Positions 15,479 through 24,767 of a DNA stretch of 64,000 nucleotides are shown one piece after another. The notes beneath the pieces are model-generated. The model saw only the letters and a list, made by a program, of their open reading frames with translations. It was not told where the DNA came from and searched no databases. Every line of letters begins with the position of its first letter. Position 1 is the stretch's first letter. Made by a program: the position numbers and the translations under genes. Source of the stretch: Labrenzia sp. 011 (GTDB lineage: Bacteria; Pseudomonadota; Alphaproteobacteria; Rhizobiales; Stappiaceae); contig NZ_QCYM01000001.1 in NCBI RefSeq assembly GCF_003075075.1, positions 372,001 to 436,000 of the forward strand, read 5' to 3'.

Positions 15479-16531
15479 ATGAAAAGCGAAAGACCAGAAC
15501 CCATGTCCAAGCTGGAAGATCTTCTGGCCCGAAAAGGCGCCCTCCTTGCCGACGGAGCAACCGGGACGAACCTGTTTGAAATGGGGCTCGTGTCCGGGGA
15601 CGCCCCGGAACTGTGGAACACGGACGAACCGGACAGGATCAGGGCGCTCCACCAGTCCTTCGTCGATGCCGGATCCGACATCATCCTGACCAACACGTTC
15701 GGCTGCAACCGTCACCGGCTGAAGCTGCACAATGCGCAGGGCCGGGTGAAGGAACTGAATGTCGCCGCCGTGAAACTTGCCCGCGAAGTCGCCAATACCG
15801 TCGACCGGGAGGTTTTGATCGGCGGCTCCATCGGTCCCACGGGTGAGCTCTTCCAGCCGCTCGGAGCACTCAGTTACGAGGAAGGCGTTGCCGCATTCCG
15901 GGAACAGATCGAGGCTCTTGCGGAAGGCGGCGTGGATATTCTCTGGGTCGAAACCATGTCAGCGGTCGAGGAGATGAAGGCCGCAGCGGAAGCCGCGCAG
16001 GGCGTCGGCCTGCCGCTGGTGATCACCGCCAGCTTCGACACGGCAGGCAAGACCATGATGGGCCTGTCCCCGAAAGGACTCGGTGACCTTCAGACACAAT
16101 TCGCCTGCACGCCGGTGGCCATCGGGTCCAATTGCGGGGTCGGGGCATCCGATCTGCTGGCGGCGATCATGGACATCACCGAAGCCTATCCGGAGGCGAT
16201 CGTGGTCGCCAAGGCCAATTGCGGCATTCCGCAGATCCGGGGCGAGGAAGTCGTCTATACCGGCACCCCCGACCTCATGGCCCGATATGCCCATATGGCC
16301 CTGGATGCGGGCGCACGGATCGTCGGCGGATGCTGCGGCACGTCGCCGGTCCATCTGGCGGCCATGCGCCGGGCGCTTGACACCCATCAGGCAGGTCAAC
16401 GGCCGGCGCTGGAGCAGGTCCTCGCCGAAATCGGCCCGCTTGTGTCACCTCCCAACCGGGAAGCCGATGCGGCGCGTGCCGAAAGCGAAGCGAGCGGTTC
16501 AGGTCGCCGACGCGGCCGCCGCAGAGGCTGA
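15479..16531 (+). CDS. Homocysteine/betaine-homocysteine S-methyltransferase family protein
   Basis: A 350-residue zinc methyltransferase barrel that moves a methyl group to homocysteine to make methionine. Seen are DGATGTNLF near the N-terminus, the asparagine-cysteine motif SNCGVGASD and the paired zinc cysteines in GGCCGTSPVH. Together they supply the three Cys ligands of the BHMT/MetH-N family. The tail is short, basic and Arg-rich. Starts at ATG 15479 or 15503 fit the family better than the far upstream ATG. It follows the dehydrogenase-like gene, so it may remethylate homocysteine with betaine or another methyl donor of the same pathway. Alphaproteobacterial betaine-homocysteine methyltransferases look like this, but S-methylmethionine or corrinoid-linked donors cannot be excluded. 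It ends three bases before the convergent gene. Confidence 0.8.
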   Translation: MKSERPEPMSKLEDLLARKGALLADGATGTNLFEMGLVSGDAPELWNTDEPDRIRALHQSFVDAGSDIILTNTFGCNRHRLKLHNAQGRVKELNVAAVKLAREVANTVDREVLIGGSIGPTGELFQPLGALSYEEGVAAFREQIEALAEGGVDILWVETMSAVEEMKAAAEAAQGVGLPLVITASFDTAGKTMMGLSPKGLGDLQTQFACTPVAIGSNCGVGASDLLAAIMDITEAYPEAIVVAKANCGIPQIRGEEVVYTGTPDLMARYAHMALDAGARIVGGCCGTSPVHLAAMRRALDTHQAGQRPALEQVLAEIGPLVSPPNREADAARAESEASGSGRRRGRRRG

Positions 16532-16534
16532 GAC

Positions 16535-17038
16535 TCAGCAGCTTCCAGGCGCCGCCTTGTCGTAGGCGGTGTTGGCTTCCTTCAAGGTCGCGGAGACGAT
16601 GCCCATCGGCTGGTAGGGCGGATCTGTCTGCATGCCGAGATTGGTCATGTGGATCCTGTAGCAGCCGGTGAAGACCTTGCTGGAGCCGTCTGTCTTCCTG
16701 GCGGACAGCACCACGGGCACATTCCAGTAGATCTGTCCCGCACCCGGGTCGGCATCCGCGCTGCCGAGTTTCACCGATACAGTCTCGGTATCAGCATATC
16801 CCTTGGCCCATTTTCCGAAATCGGCTGGAGCCATATCCGGTTGGAAATAGCTGTAGGCCTGAACATAGAACTTGTTGTTGATCGCGTAGTAGTAGCTTTC
16901 GATCAGTTTTTCCGGCGTGGACCGGTCGTCCATATAGGACCAGTCATCGGCCAGTGTTCTGGCTGGTGCGAGAGAGAGCGCCGTGGTCAGAACCACGGCA
17001 ACGGCAAGGAATTGGCGAAAACGCGGAAGCTGGATCAT
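16535..17038 (-). CDS. Secreted protein of unknown function
   Basis: A 167-residue protein with a Sec-type signal peptide: basic LPRFRQF, a hydrophobic core and cleavage probably after the Ala of RTLA. The mature part is Tyr-rich near its start (ESYYYAINNKFYVQAYSYF) and looks like a small NTF2-like or SnoaL-type alpha/beta fold. Two cysteines, one in GCYRIHM and one at the extreme C-terminus, could form a disulfide in the periplasm. ATG 17038 is chosen because AAGGAGGG lies just upstream, while the longer frame back to 17107 has none. I do not recognise a named family. It is transcribed towards the homocysteine methyltransferase gene and is probably a single-gene unit. Confidence 0.7.
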   Translation of the reverse strand: MIQLPRFRQFLAVAVVLTTALSLAPARTLADDWSYMDDRSTPEKLIESYYYAINNKFYVQAYSYFQPDMAPADFGKWAKGYADTETVSVKLGSADADPGAGQIYWNVPVVLSARKTDGSSKVFTGCYRIHMTNLGMQTDPPYQPMGIVSATLKEANTAYDKAAPGSC

Positions 17039-17219
17039 CCGACCCTCCTTGTTGAGAAACGATTGCGTTCGTAATTTCTGCAAGCATTGCTGCCAATTGG
17101 TTGTCACGACCTTACTGACATGGGCTGCAGCGTGAAAAAACGGATCCCTGTTGCATTTCTCCGGGTTTGACGTTTACGTAAGGCGAGCTGAAAAACAGCC
17201 TTTGACCTGAGGAGTTGTG

Positions 17220-17651
17220 GTGAAAATGCAGCCGGTTATGAATGCCCAGGAAGTCATGGACATGCTGGACAGGGAATTTCCGCAGATCCATGCCGGGGGG
17301 AGGGTCTATGCCATCGACAGCATTTCACCGGGGCAAACGGTGGTGCGGCTGAGCGCCAACGAATTGCATCTGCGGCCCGGCGGAACAATTTCCGGCCCCG
17401 CCATGATGGCGCTTGCCGATCTTGCCGCCTATGTGGTGATCCTTGCCCATATCGGACCGGTCGCACTGGCGGTCACCACCAGTTTGAACATCAATTTCCT
17501 GCGCAAGCCGGGGCAGGGTGATCTGCTGTGCACCTGCCGGCTGCTGAAGCTGGGAAAACGGCTCGCCGTCGTCGAATGCAGTCTGGCCGGGAAAGATGAC
17601 GACGATCTGGTCGCGCATGCGACCGCCACCTACTCGGTGCCGCCGAGGTGA
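17220..17651 (+). CDS. PaaI-type hotdog-fold thioesterase
   Basis: About 143 residues with the hotdog thioesterase pattern: a GGTISGPAMMALAD segment that forms the active-site turn and central helix, then NINFLRKP and a closing beta sheet. Relatives hydrolyse acyl- or aryl-CoA thioesters in the cytosol. AGGAG at 17210-17214 serves GTG 17220 best; ATG 17226 or GTG 17217 are alternatives. It stands alone, convergent with the GGDEF gene. The substrate cannot be predicted and no pathway genes flank it. Confidence 0.75.
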   Translation: MKMQPVMNAQEVMDMLDREFPQIHAGGRVYAIDSISPGQTVVRLSANELHLRPGGTISGPAMMALADLAAYVVILAHIGPVALAVTTSLNINFLRKPGQGDLLCTCRLLKLGKRLAVVECSLAGKDDDDLVAHATATYSVPPR

Positions 17652-17711
17652 AACCCGGCGCATGCGGCCGCCCGGGTCCACGCGCATTGACCGCGCGTTT
17701 CCTGCGGAAAC

Positions 17712-18920
17712 TCAGGCCCTTCGCCGGGACTCGTCCTGTTTGAACAGTCCTTCAAGCTCGTTTGAATATTCGACGACCTGACCGCGCCCCCCACGTTTTG
17801 CGGCATAGACGGCAAGGTCGGCGCGGTGCAGGGCGGTTTTCTGTGTATCTCCAGGCTGGGTCAGATAGGCGCCGATGCTGAGACTCGGCGTGTAGGTCTG
17901 ATCCAGATAGTGGAGCGGCGTGTTTACCTTGTCCATGAGACGGCCGTAGAGACGCTCGAAATCCGCTCTGTCGATATTGCGGCAAAGCACGATGAACTCG
18001 TCTCCGCCGAACCGTCCGACGACGTCATCGGAGTTTCTGACGCTTTGCCGCAGGATGTCGGCGATGTGTTTGAGCAGAAGATCACCGCATGCGTGGCCGA
18101 AGCGGTCATTCACCTGCTTGAAGAAATCGACGTCCACGAACAGAACCCCGATGTTTTCGGGAGATTCCTGTTCTTCGAAAAGCTCATGCATCGTTTCCGA
18201 CATGGAATTGCGGTTCAGGATTCCTGTCAGTTGATCGTATTTCGTCAATTCCAGCAGACGCATGTCGCGGTTGCGGAGCTGCTGCGTCCTGATCACGTAG
18301 GCAGCAGCGGGAATAGCCAGAATGATGGTGGTAGAGATGATCAGGATCCAGCTGATTTCCCGAAACGAGTCCTCAAGCGCGTCTTCAAGGACACTGACGT
18401 CAACATAGACCTCGAAGGCGCCGATGCGTTCACCGGACGGTAAAGTGGCCGGGAAAATGGCCTCCACGTATGTGTCCGGCCCGCCATGCTGATTGCCACC
18501 TTCATTGCGGTGGATTTCGAATGCCGGCTGCCCGGACCGATAGACCCTCTGCGCCACGCTTTCGCCGATCGCATCCGGACCGAGGTCGGGAGTGTTCGAG
18601 ACAAAAGTGCTTTTGCCCTTTTCGTCGTAAAACTCGAGACGCAATATATCGACCATCGCGAAGGATTTTTTCAGGCGGCTGATCTCGGCTTCGGGGAGAG
18701 GCCCCTCCTTGAAAATCTTTTCGGCCTCCGGAATATTGCCGAAGAACTGGCTGGACCATTCGGTGGCTTTGGTTTCGGCATGCCGCAGGATCGACGACCT
18801 GACTTGCCGATCGAGAAGAAAATGCAGCGCCCCGGCCAGCGCAATAAACAGGATCGCACCCAGAAGGATTACGATCACCGAGGGAACACTCAGGCGATTT
18901 TTCAAAACGGACAGCTGCAT
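17712..18920 (-). CDS. Membrane-bound diguanylate cyclase (GGDEF)
   Basis: A 402-residue inner-membrane enzyme that should make cyclic di-GMP from two GTP. One transmembrane helix (about 13-36) is followed by a periplasmic sensor of about 150 residues and a second helix (about 190-211). The GGDEF domain begins at YDQLTGILNRN and has an intact GGDEF motif at 305-309. The product-inhibition RxxD motif is not in the usual register: an Asn stands where the Arg is expected five residues further in. The sensor is CHASE/Cache-like by size but I see no ligand signature. It is a single gene reading towards the thioesterase. The catalytic assignment is strong, the signal unknown. Confidence 0.88.
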   Translation of the reverse strand: MQLSVLKNRLSVPSVIVILLGAILFIALAGALHFLLDRQVRSSILRHAETKATEWSSQFFGNIPEAEKIFKEGPLPEAEISRLKKSFAMVDILRLEFYDEKGKSTFVSNTPDLGPDAIGESVAQRVYRSGQPAFEIHRNEGGNQHGGPDTYVEAIFPATLPSGERIGAFEVYVDVSVLEDALEDSFREISWILIISTTIILAIPAAAYVIRTQQLRNRDMRLLELTKYDQLTGILNRNSMSETMHELFEEQESPENIGVLFVDVDFFKQVNDRFGHACGDLLLKHIADILRQSVRNSDDVVGRFGGDEFIVLCRNIDRADFERLYGRLMDKVNTPLHYLDQTYTPSLSIGAYLTQPGDTQKTALHRADLAVYAAKRGGRGQVVEYSNELEGLFKQDESRRRA

Positions 18921-19125
18921 TTACCGGACTTTCAAGCTTTTCCAGCCGAGGAGTACATGTTTCTCTTTAAGCTTGGGTAAAATACCGATGGGGAATTGAA
19001 ACTTCCTGCGGCTGTGGAACCTGAGGCGGTGAGGGAAATAGCGAATAAGATGCGGTAACAGAATACCGTTTTTCTAAAATATTGATTTTGTTGAGAAAAA
19101 TGATGCATGATGATAAAGAACCTTC

Positions 19126-19154
19126 TTGACGCTGCATTGGCCCCGGCGTATAAG
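19126..19154 (+). promoter_or_regulatory. Strong sigma70-type promoter of rplM-rpsI
   Basis: TTGACG (19126-19131) and TATAAG (19149-19154) are five of six to consensus each and exactly 17 bases apart. This is the best promoter match in the window. Transcription should start near 19161, leaving a leader of about 75 bases before rplM. The remaining bases of 18921-19236 are AT-rich and must also hold the leftward promoter of the GGDEF gene, which I could not pinpoint. Confidence 0.8.
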
Positions 19155-19236
19155 CGCATCCGAACGAATTCAGGGTCCGTTCGCTGGCTCAGGCCGCGCG
19201 GACCTTTTCCTTAACTGACCAATACGGATCAATCTC

Positions 19237-19704
19237 ATGAAGACCTTCTCTGCCAAAACGGCTGAGGTCGAGAAAAAGTGGATCTTGATTGACGCAGAAG
19301 GCATGGTTGTCGGTCGTCTGGCCGCTTTCATCGCCAACCATCTGCGTGGCAAGCATCTGCCGACCTACACGCCCCACATTGACACCGGTGACCATATCAT
19401 CGTCATCAATGCCGACAAGGTGGTGCTGACCGGCCGCAAGTACGACAACAAGAAGTACTACTGGCACACCGGTCACCCGGGCGGCATCAAGGAGCGCACT
19501 GCGCGCGCCATCCTGGAAGGCCGTTTTCCCGAACGCGTTCTGGAAAAAGCTGTTCAGCGCATGATGCCGGGCGGTCCGCTGTCCAACAAGCAGCTGAAGA
19601 ACCTCAAGGTTTACGCTGGTCCGAACCATCCGCATGAAGCTCAGACGCCAGAAATGGTCGACGTGAAGAGCCTCAACGTGAAAAACGACGGCAAGAGGGC
19701 TTAA
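19237..19704 (+). CDS. rplM: 50S ribosomal protein L13
   Basis: A 155-residue ribosomal protein that binds 23S rRNA early in large-subunit assembly. It has the L13 landmarks [28 protein letters not shown], the [10 protein letters not shown] segment and a basic [13 protein letters not shown] region, and its length is close to the alphaproteobacterial norm. It is followed two bases later by rpsI, the universal rplM-rpsI pair, and is served by the consensus promoter at 19126. Ribosomal-gene coupling makes translational co-control with rpsI likely. Confidence 0.98.
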   Translation: MKTFSAKTAEVEKKWILIDAEGMVVGRLAAFIANHLRGKHLPTYTPHIDTGDHIIVINADKVVLTGRKYDNKKYYWHTGHPGGIKERTARAILEGRFPERVLEKAVQRMMPGGPLSNKQLKNLKVYAGPNHPHEAQTPEMVDVKSLNVKNDGKRA

Positions 19705-19706
19705 CA

Positions 19707-20183
19707 ATGGCTGAGCTGCAATCCCTGGAAGAACTGGGCGGCGCGGTCGAAACCGCAGCCCCCGAAGCTCCGGTCCATGTCCAGAAGCTGGACAGCCTGG
19801 GCCGGGCCTATGCAACCGGCAAGCGGAAAGACGCCATCGCGCGCGTCTGGATCCGTCCCGGCACCGGCAAGATCATCGTCAACAAGAAGGACTTCACCGA
19901 GTATTTCGCTCGTCCGGTTCTTCAGATGATCCTTCAGCAGCCGCTGATGGTGGCCAACCGGTCCGGTCAGTACGACGTTATCGCGACCGTTACCGGTGGC
20001 GGTCTCTCCGGCCAGGCCGGCGCCGTACGTCACGGTCTGTCCAAGGCACTGACCTACTACGAGCCGGAGCTGCGTGGCGCTCTGAAGAAGAACGGCTTCC
20101 TGACCCGCGACTCCCGTGTCGTGGAACGTAAGAAGTTCGGCCGCGCCAAGGCCCGCAAGAGCTTCCAGTTCTCCAAGCGTTAA
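19707..20183 (+). CDS. rpsI: 30S ribosomal protein S9
   Basis: A 158-residue small-subunit protein whose C-terminal tail reaches the P-site tRNA. The family core is present: [42 protein letters not shown], and the typical end FQFSKR with the invariant terminal Lys-Arg. The first 30 residues are an acidic-neutral extension common in alphaproteobacteria. It lies two bases after rplM and ends just before a strong intrinsic terminator. Confidence 0.98.
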   Translation: MAELQSLEELGGAVETAAPEAPVHVQKLDSLGRAYATGKRKDAIARVWIRPGTGKIIVNKKDFTEYFARPVLQMILQQPLMVANRSGQYDVIATVTGGGLSGQAGAVRHGLSKALTYYEPELRGALKKNGFLTRDSRVVERKKFGRAKARKSFQFSKR

Positions 20184-20214
20184 TCGCCGGAAAACTGGTT
20201 TGGCAATTCGAAAG

Positions 20215-20243
20215 ACCCGCCGGAGCGATCCGGCGGGTTTTTT
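20215..20243 (+). terminator. Intrinsic terminator of rplM-rpsI
   Basis: A ten-base stem ACCCGCCGGA/TCCGGCGGGT with a four-base loop runs into six T residues at 20238-20243. It starts about 30 bases after the rpsI stop. Confidence 0.92.
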
Positions 20244-20380
20244 GCGTCCGGAACGCGTACATCTTCGCGGGAAGAGGGACCGGCAGCGAGCGAACCCTGC
20301 GACGGCATGCGCGAATGCAATGGACCTTGCCGGTGCTCCAGTCCGCAAATTGGATTTCTGTGCTGCCGGGAGGCGAGCGA

Positions 20381-21793
20381 TCAATGCTCTTTGATCGAAC
20401 CGGGCTTCCGTCTTTCCCCGGCCACATAGGTTTCGACAATGGCGCGGTCGTCGCCGAGGGTCTGCAGGATGAAGAGTTCGTCGGAAAGCGAGTCGGCTGT
20501 TTCCATCCTCAGCGCCATCGGTGGCGTTGCCCTGGCATTCAGAACCACCAGATCAGCGTCCGTGCCGGCGTCCAGGGTGCCGATCCTGTCGGTCATGGAA
20601 AGGGCCGCGGCGTTGCCGAGCGTGACCCAGTAGAAGCTTGTCAGCGGGTGCATGCGCTGGCGCTGAAGTTGCAGGATCTTGTAGCCTTCGTCCAGGGTGC
20701 GCAGCATGGAATAGCTTGTCCCGCCACCGACATCCGTTGCGATCGCCGTCGGGATGCCTGCGCTTTCCATTGCTGCCTTGTCGAAGAGACCGCTGCCCAG
20801 GAAGAGGTTCGACGTTGGGCAGAAAACCGCAACCGATCCTGTCTCGCGCATCACCTGCATTTCGTGCCCCGTCATGTGGATGCAGTGACCGAGAAGCGAT
20901 TTGGGGCCGAGCAGTCCGAAACTTTCATAAACGCCGAGATAATGCCCCGCATCCGGATAGAGCTCCCGGGTAAAGGCGATCTCGTTGTGGTTTTCGTTGA
21001 TATGGGTCTGAAGGTGACAGTCGGGATGTTCCTTCAACAGTGTTCCGGCCGCCGCGAGTTGCTCCGGCGTGGAGGTAATGGCAAAGCGCGGCGTGATCAC
21101 ATAGTGCGCCCGGCCGCGACCGTGCCACCTTGCCAGCAGCGCCTTGCTGTCGTCGTAGGAGCTCTGGGCCGTATCGCAAAGCGCCTCGGGCGCGTTGCGG
21201 TCCATCATGGTCTTTCCACCCAGCATCAGCATGCCGCGCGCCTCCGCTTCCTCGAAATAGGCGTCGACGGAATTTGGATGGCTGGAGCAATAGGCAACGG
21301 CGGTAGTGGTGCCATGGGCCAGGAGCGCATCGTAGAATTCTCCGGCGATTCGCTTGCCATGTGCCTTGTTCTCGAATTTCAGCTCGGTCGGAAACGTATA
21401 GTCGTTCAGCCAGTCCAGCAGCTGGTCCGCCCAGGAGGCGATGATCTCGGCCTGCGGAAAGTGGATATGGGTGTCGATGAAACCCGGCAGAAGCAGATGC
21501 GGCCTGTGATCGGTGACTTCGGCAGTTTCGGGGGCTGCTGCCCTGACCTCGGCAAAAGAGCCTCTGGCGGCGATCCTGCCGTCCCTGACCAGCAGGGCGC
21601 CGTCTTCCTCGTACCAATAGGCGTCGACATCTTCCGGCCCCTGGGGAGCGGCGGAAAAACTCAGCAGCCTGCCGCGCAGGATCTTGATGTTCTGGTCTGC
21701 CACGAAACGAAATTCCTGATCCTGAGGACTGTAAAGCGCCGGTCCGGCACCTGTCACTATTACGTCTGCCGGGCGAAACGAACAATGGATCAT
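20381..21793 (-). CDS. guaD: Guanine deaminase
   Basis: A 470-residue amidohydrolase that converts guanine to xanthine and ammonia in purine salvage and breakdown. Zinc-site motifs are visible: PGFIDTHIHFPQ, LQTHINEN, GHCIHMT, and the metal Asp in ATDVGGGTS. The guanine-deaminase signature FCPTSNLFLGSG is intact, and the N-terminal beta strands with VRDGRIAARG form the usual sandwich domain. ATG 21793 is preferred over TTG 21829. It lies about 100 bases downstream of the metal exporter gene on the same strand, with no purine-catabolic partner nearby, so it may have its own promoter. Confidence 0.92.
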   Translation of the reverse strand: MIHCSFRPADVIVTGAGPALYSPQDQEFRFVADQNIKILRGRLLSFSAAPQGPEDVDAYWYEEDGALLVRDGRIAARGSFAEVRAAAPETAEVTDHRPHLLLPGFIDTHIHFPQAEIIASWADQLLDWLNDYTFPTELKFENKAHGKRIAGEFYDALLAHGTTTAVAYCSSHPNSVDAYFEEAEARGMLMLGGKTMMDRNAPEALCDTAQSSYDDSKALLARWHGRGRAHYVITPRFAITSTPEQLAAAGTLLKEHPDCHLQTHINENHNEIAFTRELYPDAGHYLGVYESFGLLGPKSLLGHCIHMTGHEMQVMRETGSVAVFCPTSNLFLGSGLFDKAAMESAGIPTAIATDVGGGTSYSMLRTLDEGYKILQLQRQRMHPLTSFYWVTLGNAAALSMTDRIGTLDAGTDADLVVLNARATPPMALRMETADSLSDELFILQTLGDDRAIVETYVAGERRKPGSIKEH

Positions 21794-21893
21794 CTTTGCC
21801 GAATTGGAAAAGCTGACCTGCCAATGCAATAGCTTGAGAATCGGGGCAGGCGCACCGTGTGCCTTGCTGCGGTCCGGCCCGAGGGGCGGACTG

Positions 21894-22832
21894 TCAGCGC
21901 GAGGCGCCGATGGAAACCTCGATGGTCACATGGGCGATGCCGTATTCGTCGTTGAGCCGGGCGCGCATCTTCTGAAGGACCGTTTCGGTCAGATCTGCGG
22001 AAGATACCACGGCATGCATGGTCGCGTTCACCTTGCCCTCGGCGAGGGACCACATGTGAATGTGATAGACGTCCGTGAGACCCGGAATGGCCGCGAGGAG
22101 ATCGGCCTTCATGGCCTCTCGGTCGATCTCCGGCGGTGCTCCCTCCAGGAGGATATGCGACGACTGCCGCAGGATCGTGACGGCGGAGCGCAGGATGAGC
22201 AGCGCGACGAAAACCGACAGGATCGGGTCGATCGGATACCATCGGGTGAAAGAGATGACCACGGCGGCAACAATGGCGGCGACGGATCCCAGAAGATCCC
22301 CGAGGACATGCAGGATCGCGGATCGGATGTTGAGCGAGCCGTCGCCCCCACGTTGCAGGATCAGGAAGGCGCCGATGTTCACGGCAAGTCCGATCACGGC
22401 AATGACAAGCATTGGACCGGCCAGAACGGGTTCCGGACTGGCGAACCGTTCGGCCGCTTCGATACAGATCCAGGCGCTCACGACCAGCAGAAAAATGGCG
22501 TTGGAATAGGCGATCAGGACCGGAAGCCTGTCGCGGCCATAGGTCAGGCGCGCGTCGGCCGGCTTGTTTGCCTGCTGGAACGCCCACCAGGCCAGCCCGA
22601 GGGATGCCGCATCGGTAACCATGTGAACGGCGTCGGCCATCAGGGCCAGCGACCCCGCCAGCCAGCCGCCGACCAGTTCGGCGACCATGAAGCTTGCGAT
22701 CAGCAATCCCGCCCAGGCCACCGCCCGGGCATTTTGATCGTTCACCTTGGGACTGTGATCGTGCCCATGTGCATGAGAATGCTCATGCACATGGCCGCTT
22801 TCGCCATCGTGAGGCTCGCCCATCAGACTCAT
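21894..22832 (-). CDS. Cation diffusion facilitator (zinc/cobalt-type exporter)
   Basis: A 312-residue inner-membrane metal/H+ antiporter of the CDF family. The N-terminus is a histidine cluster (HVHEHSHAHGHDH), a likely metal sensor or chelator. Six transmembrane helices follow. Helix II carries ADAVHMVTDA and helix V HVLGDLLG, which is the His/Asp site usual for zinc exporters of the CzcD/ZnT branch. The cytosolic C-terminal domain has HIHMWSLAEG, typical of CzcD/DmeF. ATG 22832 is chosen because an AGGAA site precedes it and the His cluster follows at once; a longer frame exists without support. It is divergent from the agmatinase gene. The exact metal (Zn, Co, Cd) is inferred only. Confidence 0.88.
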   Translation of the reverse strand: MSLMGEPHDGESGHVHEHSHAHGHDHSPKVNDQNARAVAWAGLLIASFMVAELVGGWLAGSLALMADAVHMVTDAASLGLAWWAFQQANKPADARLTYGRDRLPVLIAYSNAIFLLVVSAWICIEAAERFASPEPVLAGPMLVIAVIGLAVNIGAFLILQRGGDGSLNIRSAILHVLGDLLGSVAAIVAAVVISFTRWYPIDPILSVFVALLILRSAVTILRQSSHILLEGAPPEIDREAMKADLLAAIPGLTDVYHIHMWSLAEGKVNATMHAVVSSADLTETVLQKMRARLNDEYGIAHVTIEVSIGASR

Positions 22833-23109
22833 CTTCCTGTCATTTGCCCGGAAATCGAACTGGAAGCCGAGTTTTGGCGAGTTGACAGGGCATTTCAATG
22901 ACATCACCCCGAATAAGTGAGACCGGACTGCGCCGGTCCACCGTAAAAATGCCGGTCCATATGGAAGGACGGGCAGGGCAAAGCTGCCCAATCGCCGAAC
23001 GGCGCGGTGGGACGGTCCATCGGATGGGGGCAATCACCGTTCTTTGGTGTTCCGCTGCAGAGCCGTTTCGCGATATGGTTCGCATCAAGCAGCTTCAGGG
23101 AACATCGCA

Positions 23110-24072
23110 ATGTCATCAGATTTGCCGCGTCCAACCGATAACGCCTTTCTGGGCTCGTCCGTGAAGGGCGGTTCGCATGAGCCGACCTATGCCGGCGCCT
23201 TGTCCTTCATGCGCCGTCGCTACAGCCGCGACCTTGACGGGGTGGATCTGGCAGTCTGGGGCATTCCTTTTGATGCGTCGGTCTCGAACCGGCCGGGCGC
23301 GAGATTCGGTCCGCAGGGTGTCCGGCGTGCCTCCGCGATTTTCGATGGCGATCCACAGTATCCGTTCAACATGGATCCGTTCGAGGAGCTCGCCTGCGTG
23401 GACTACGGCGACTGCGTTTTCGATTATGGACGCAATGGCGATATTCCGGGCCATATCCAGGCCCAGGCTGCCGCAATCCTGGCCACCGACACGCACCTGT
23501 TTTCCATCGGCGGCGACCATTTCGTCACCTATCCACTGCTGAAGGCCCATGTCGCCAGACACGGCCCGCTTGCGCTCGTGCAGTTCGATGCTCATCAGGA
23601 CACCTGGCCGGACCAGGGCGACCGGATCGATCACGGCACCTTCACCGGACGCGCGGTGCGCGAAGGGCTCATCGATCCGCAAAGGTCCATTCAGATCGGC
23701 ATTCGCACGCATGCCCCGGAGACCTGCGGCCTGGATATTGTTTACGGCCACGAGATGGATGATCTGGGTATCGCGGGGACCGTCGAGCGGATCATCAGCC
23801 GGGTGGGGCCGGGACCGGCCTATATGACCTTCGACATAGACTGCCTGGATCCCGCCTTTGCGCCGGGAACGGGCACGCCGGTGGCCGGGGGGCTGTCCTC
23901 CCGCGAAGCGCTTTCCGTTCTTAGGGGACTGGGGGCGATCGATTTTGTCGGCGGGGATGTCGTCGAGGTGGCGCCCGCATATGATCACGCCGACATTACT
24001 TCCATTGCCGGCGCGAGCGTTGCCCTGACCTATATCGGTCTTCTGGCGGAAAAACGGGTGAAACGGGCCTGA
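23110..24072 (+). CDS. speB: Agmatinase / ureohydrolase family
   Basis: A 320-residue binuclear manganese ureohydrolase, which should split agmatine (or a related guanidino compound) into putrescine and urea. Metal-binding motifs are intact: GGDHFVTYP, QFDAHQDTW and FDIDCLDPAFAPGTGTP. The N-terminal GVPFD-type segment appears as WGIPFDASVSNRPGAR. ATG 23110 begins the conserved part. It is divergent from the CDF exporter and convergent with an unknown membrane-protein gene. No arginine decarboxylase or urease lies in the window, so guanidinobutyrase or a similar activity is an alternative. Confidence 0.85.
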   Translation: MSSDLPRPTDNAFLGSSVKGGSHEPTYAGALSFMRRRYSRDLDGVDLAVWGIPFDASVSNRPGARFGPQGVRRASAIFDGDPQYPFNMDPFEELACVDYGDCVFDYGRNGDIPGHIQAQAAAILATDTHLFSIGGDHFVTYPLLKAHVARHGPLALVQFDAHQDTWPDQGDRIDHGTFTGRAVREGLIDPQRSIQIGIRTHAPETCGLDIVYGHEMDDLGIAGTVERIISRVGPGPAYMTFDIDCLDPAFAPGTGTPVAGGLSSREALSVLRGLGAIDFVGGDVVEVAPAYDHADITSIAGASVALTYIGLLAEKRVKRA

Positions 24073-24143
24073 GGCCGTATCCCGGACTTCTCACGGAAAA
24101 TGAAATGTCCGGCGGGGCGGTTGCGAATGCCCTTGCTCCGGCA

Positions 24144-24767
24144 TCAGACGCTTTTCTTGCGCTCCGGGGCGGTGCGTCGGTTGTCGTTTACCGCCATAAG
24201 GGTCCAGGACCGATAGAGCGGGTCGCTGTCCTTCATCGTGCGGTAGAGCTGGACAAGTTTCTGAAAGCCGGTGATCTGGGCGCAATAGGCGACCAGAAGT
24301 CCCGTCGCCGTCAATATCGGTGAGGCGGTCAGGCCTCCGAGGCCGGCAACAAGCGCCCCGGTCCAGAAGACCAGATACAGTGTTGTCAGACGACGGTTCA
24401 GACCTTGCGGTACGGGTACGAGCAGTCTGTTCAGCCAGATCCTCTCGCCGAAACCGACAAGTCTTGCCCAGCCGTTCCGACGCGGTGAAACCATGGATGG
24501 TTTCGGGATCAGCAGCAGCGCAAGCGCACTTGCGATTGCCAGCAGCACCGCGCCTGTGTGGCCAAGCCAGAGGTGGCTCCACAGCGCAGCCGTGAGCAGC
24601 ACCGGCGCGGCGAGTTTCACGTAAGGGGAGACAAAGCGTGGCGACTTTCCCGTGCCACCGGTCCGACGCAAAAGACGCGTGTTGCTCCCGAAGGCATTGA
24701 GCTGCCCGGGACCGGTTCTTGGGAGGATTTGACGCTGAGACGGTTGCATGTTCAGGAATTGGCTCAC
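24144..24767 (-). CDS. Membrane protein of unknown function
   Basis: About 207 residues with a basic, Arg/Gln-rich cytosolic N-terminus (about 1-45) and roughly four transmembrane helices: two near 52-88 and two near 128-165. A conserved-looking amphipathic RNGWARLVGFGERIWLNR links the pairs, and KLVQLYRTMKDSDPLYRSW follows the last helix. I cannot name the family with certainty. The GTG at 24767 or the ATG at 24749 could be the start; neither has a strong ribosome site. It stands alone, convergent with the agmatinase gene. Confidence 0.6.
   Translation of the reverse strand: MSQFLNMQPSQRQILPRTGPGQLNAFGSNTRLLRRTGGTGKSPRFVSPYVKLAAPVLLTAALWSHLWLGHTGAVLLAIASALALLLIPKPSMVSPRRNGWARLVGFGERIWLNRLLVPVPQGLNRRLTTLYLVFWTGALVAGLGGLTASPILTATGLLVAYCAQITGFQKLVQLYRTMKDSDPLYRSWTLMAVNDNRRTAPERKKSV

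Noticed and set aside
20381-22832. Guanine deaminase and metal exporter as a functional operon
   Set aside because: They share strand with a 100-base gap, but no functional link is known and no coupling is visible; kept as separate units.
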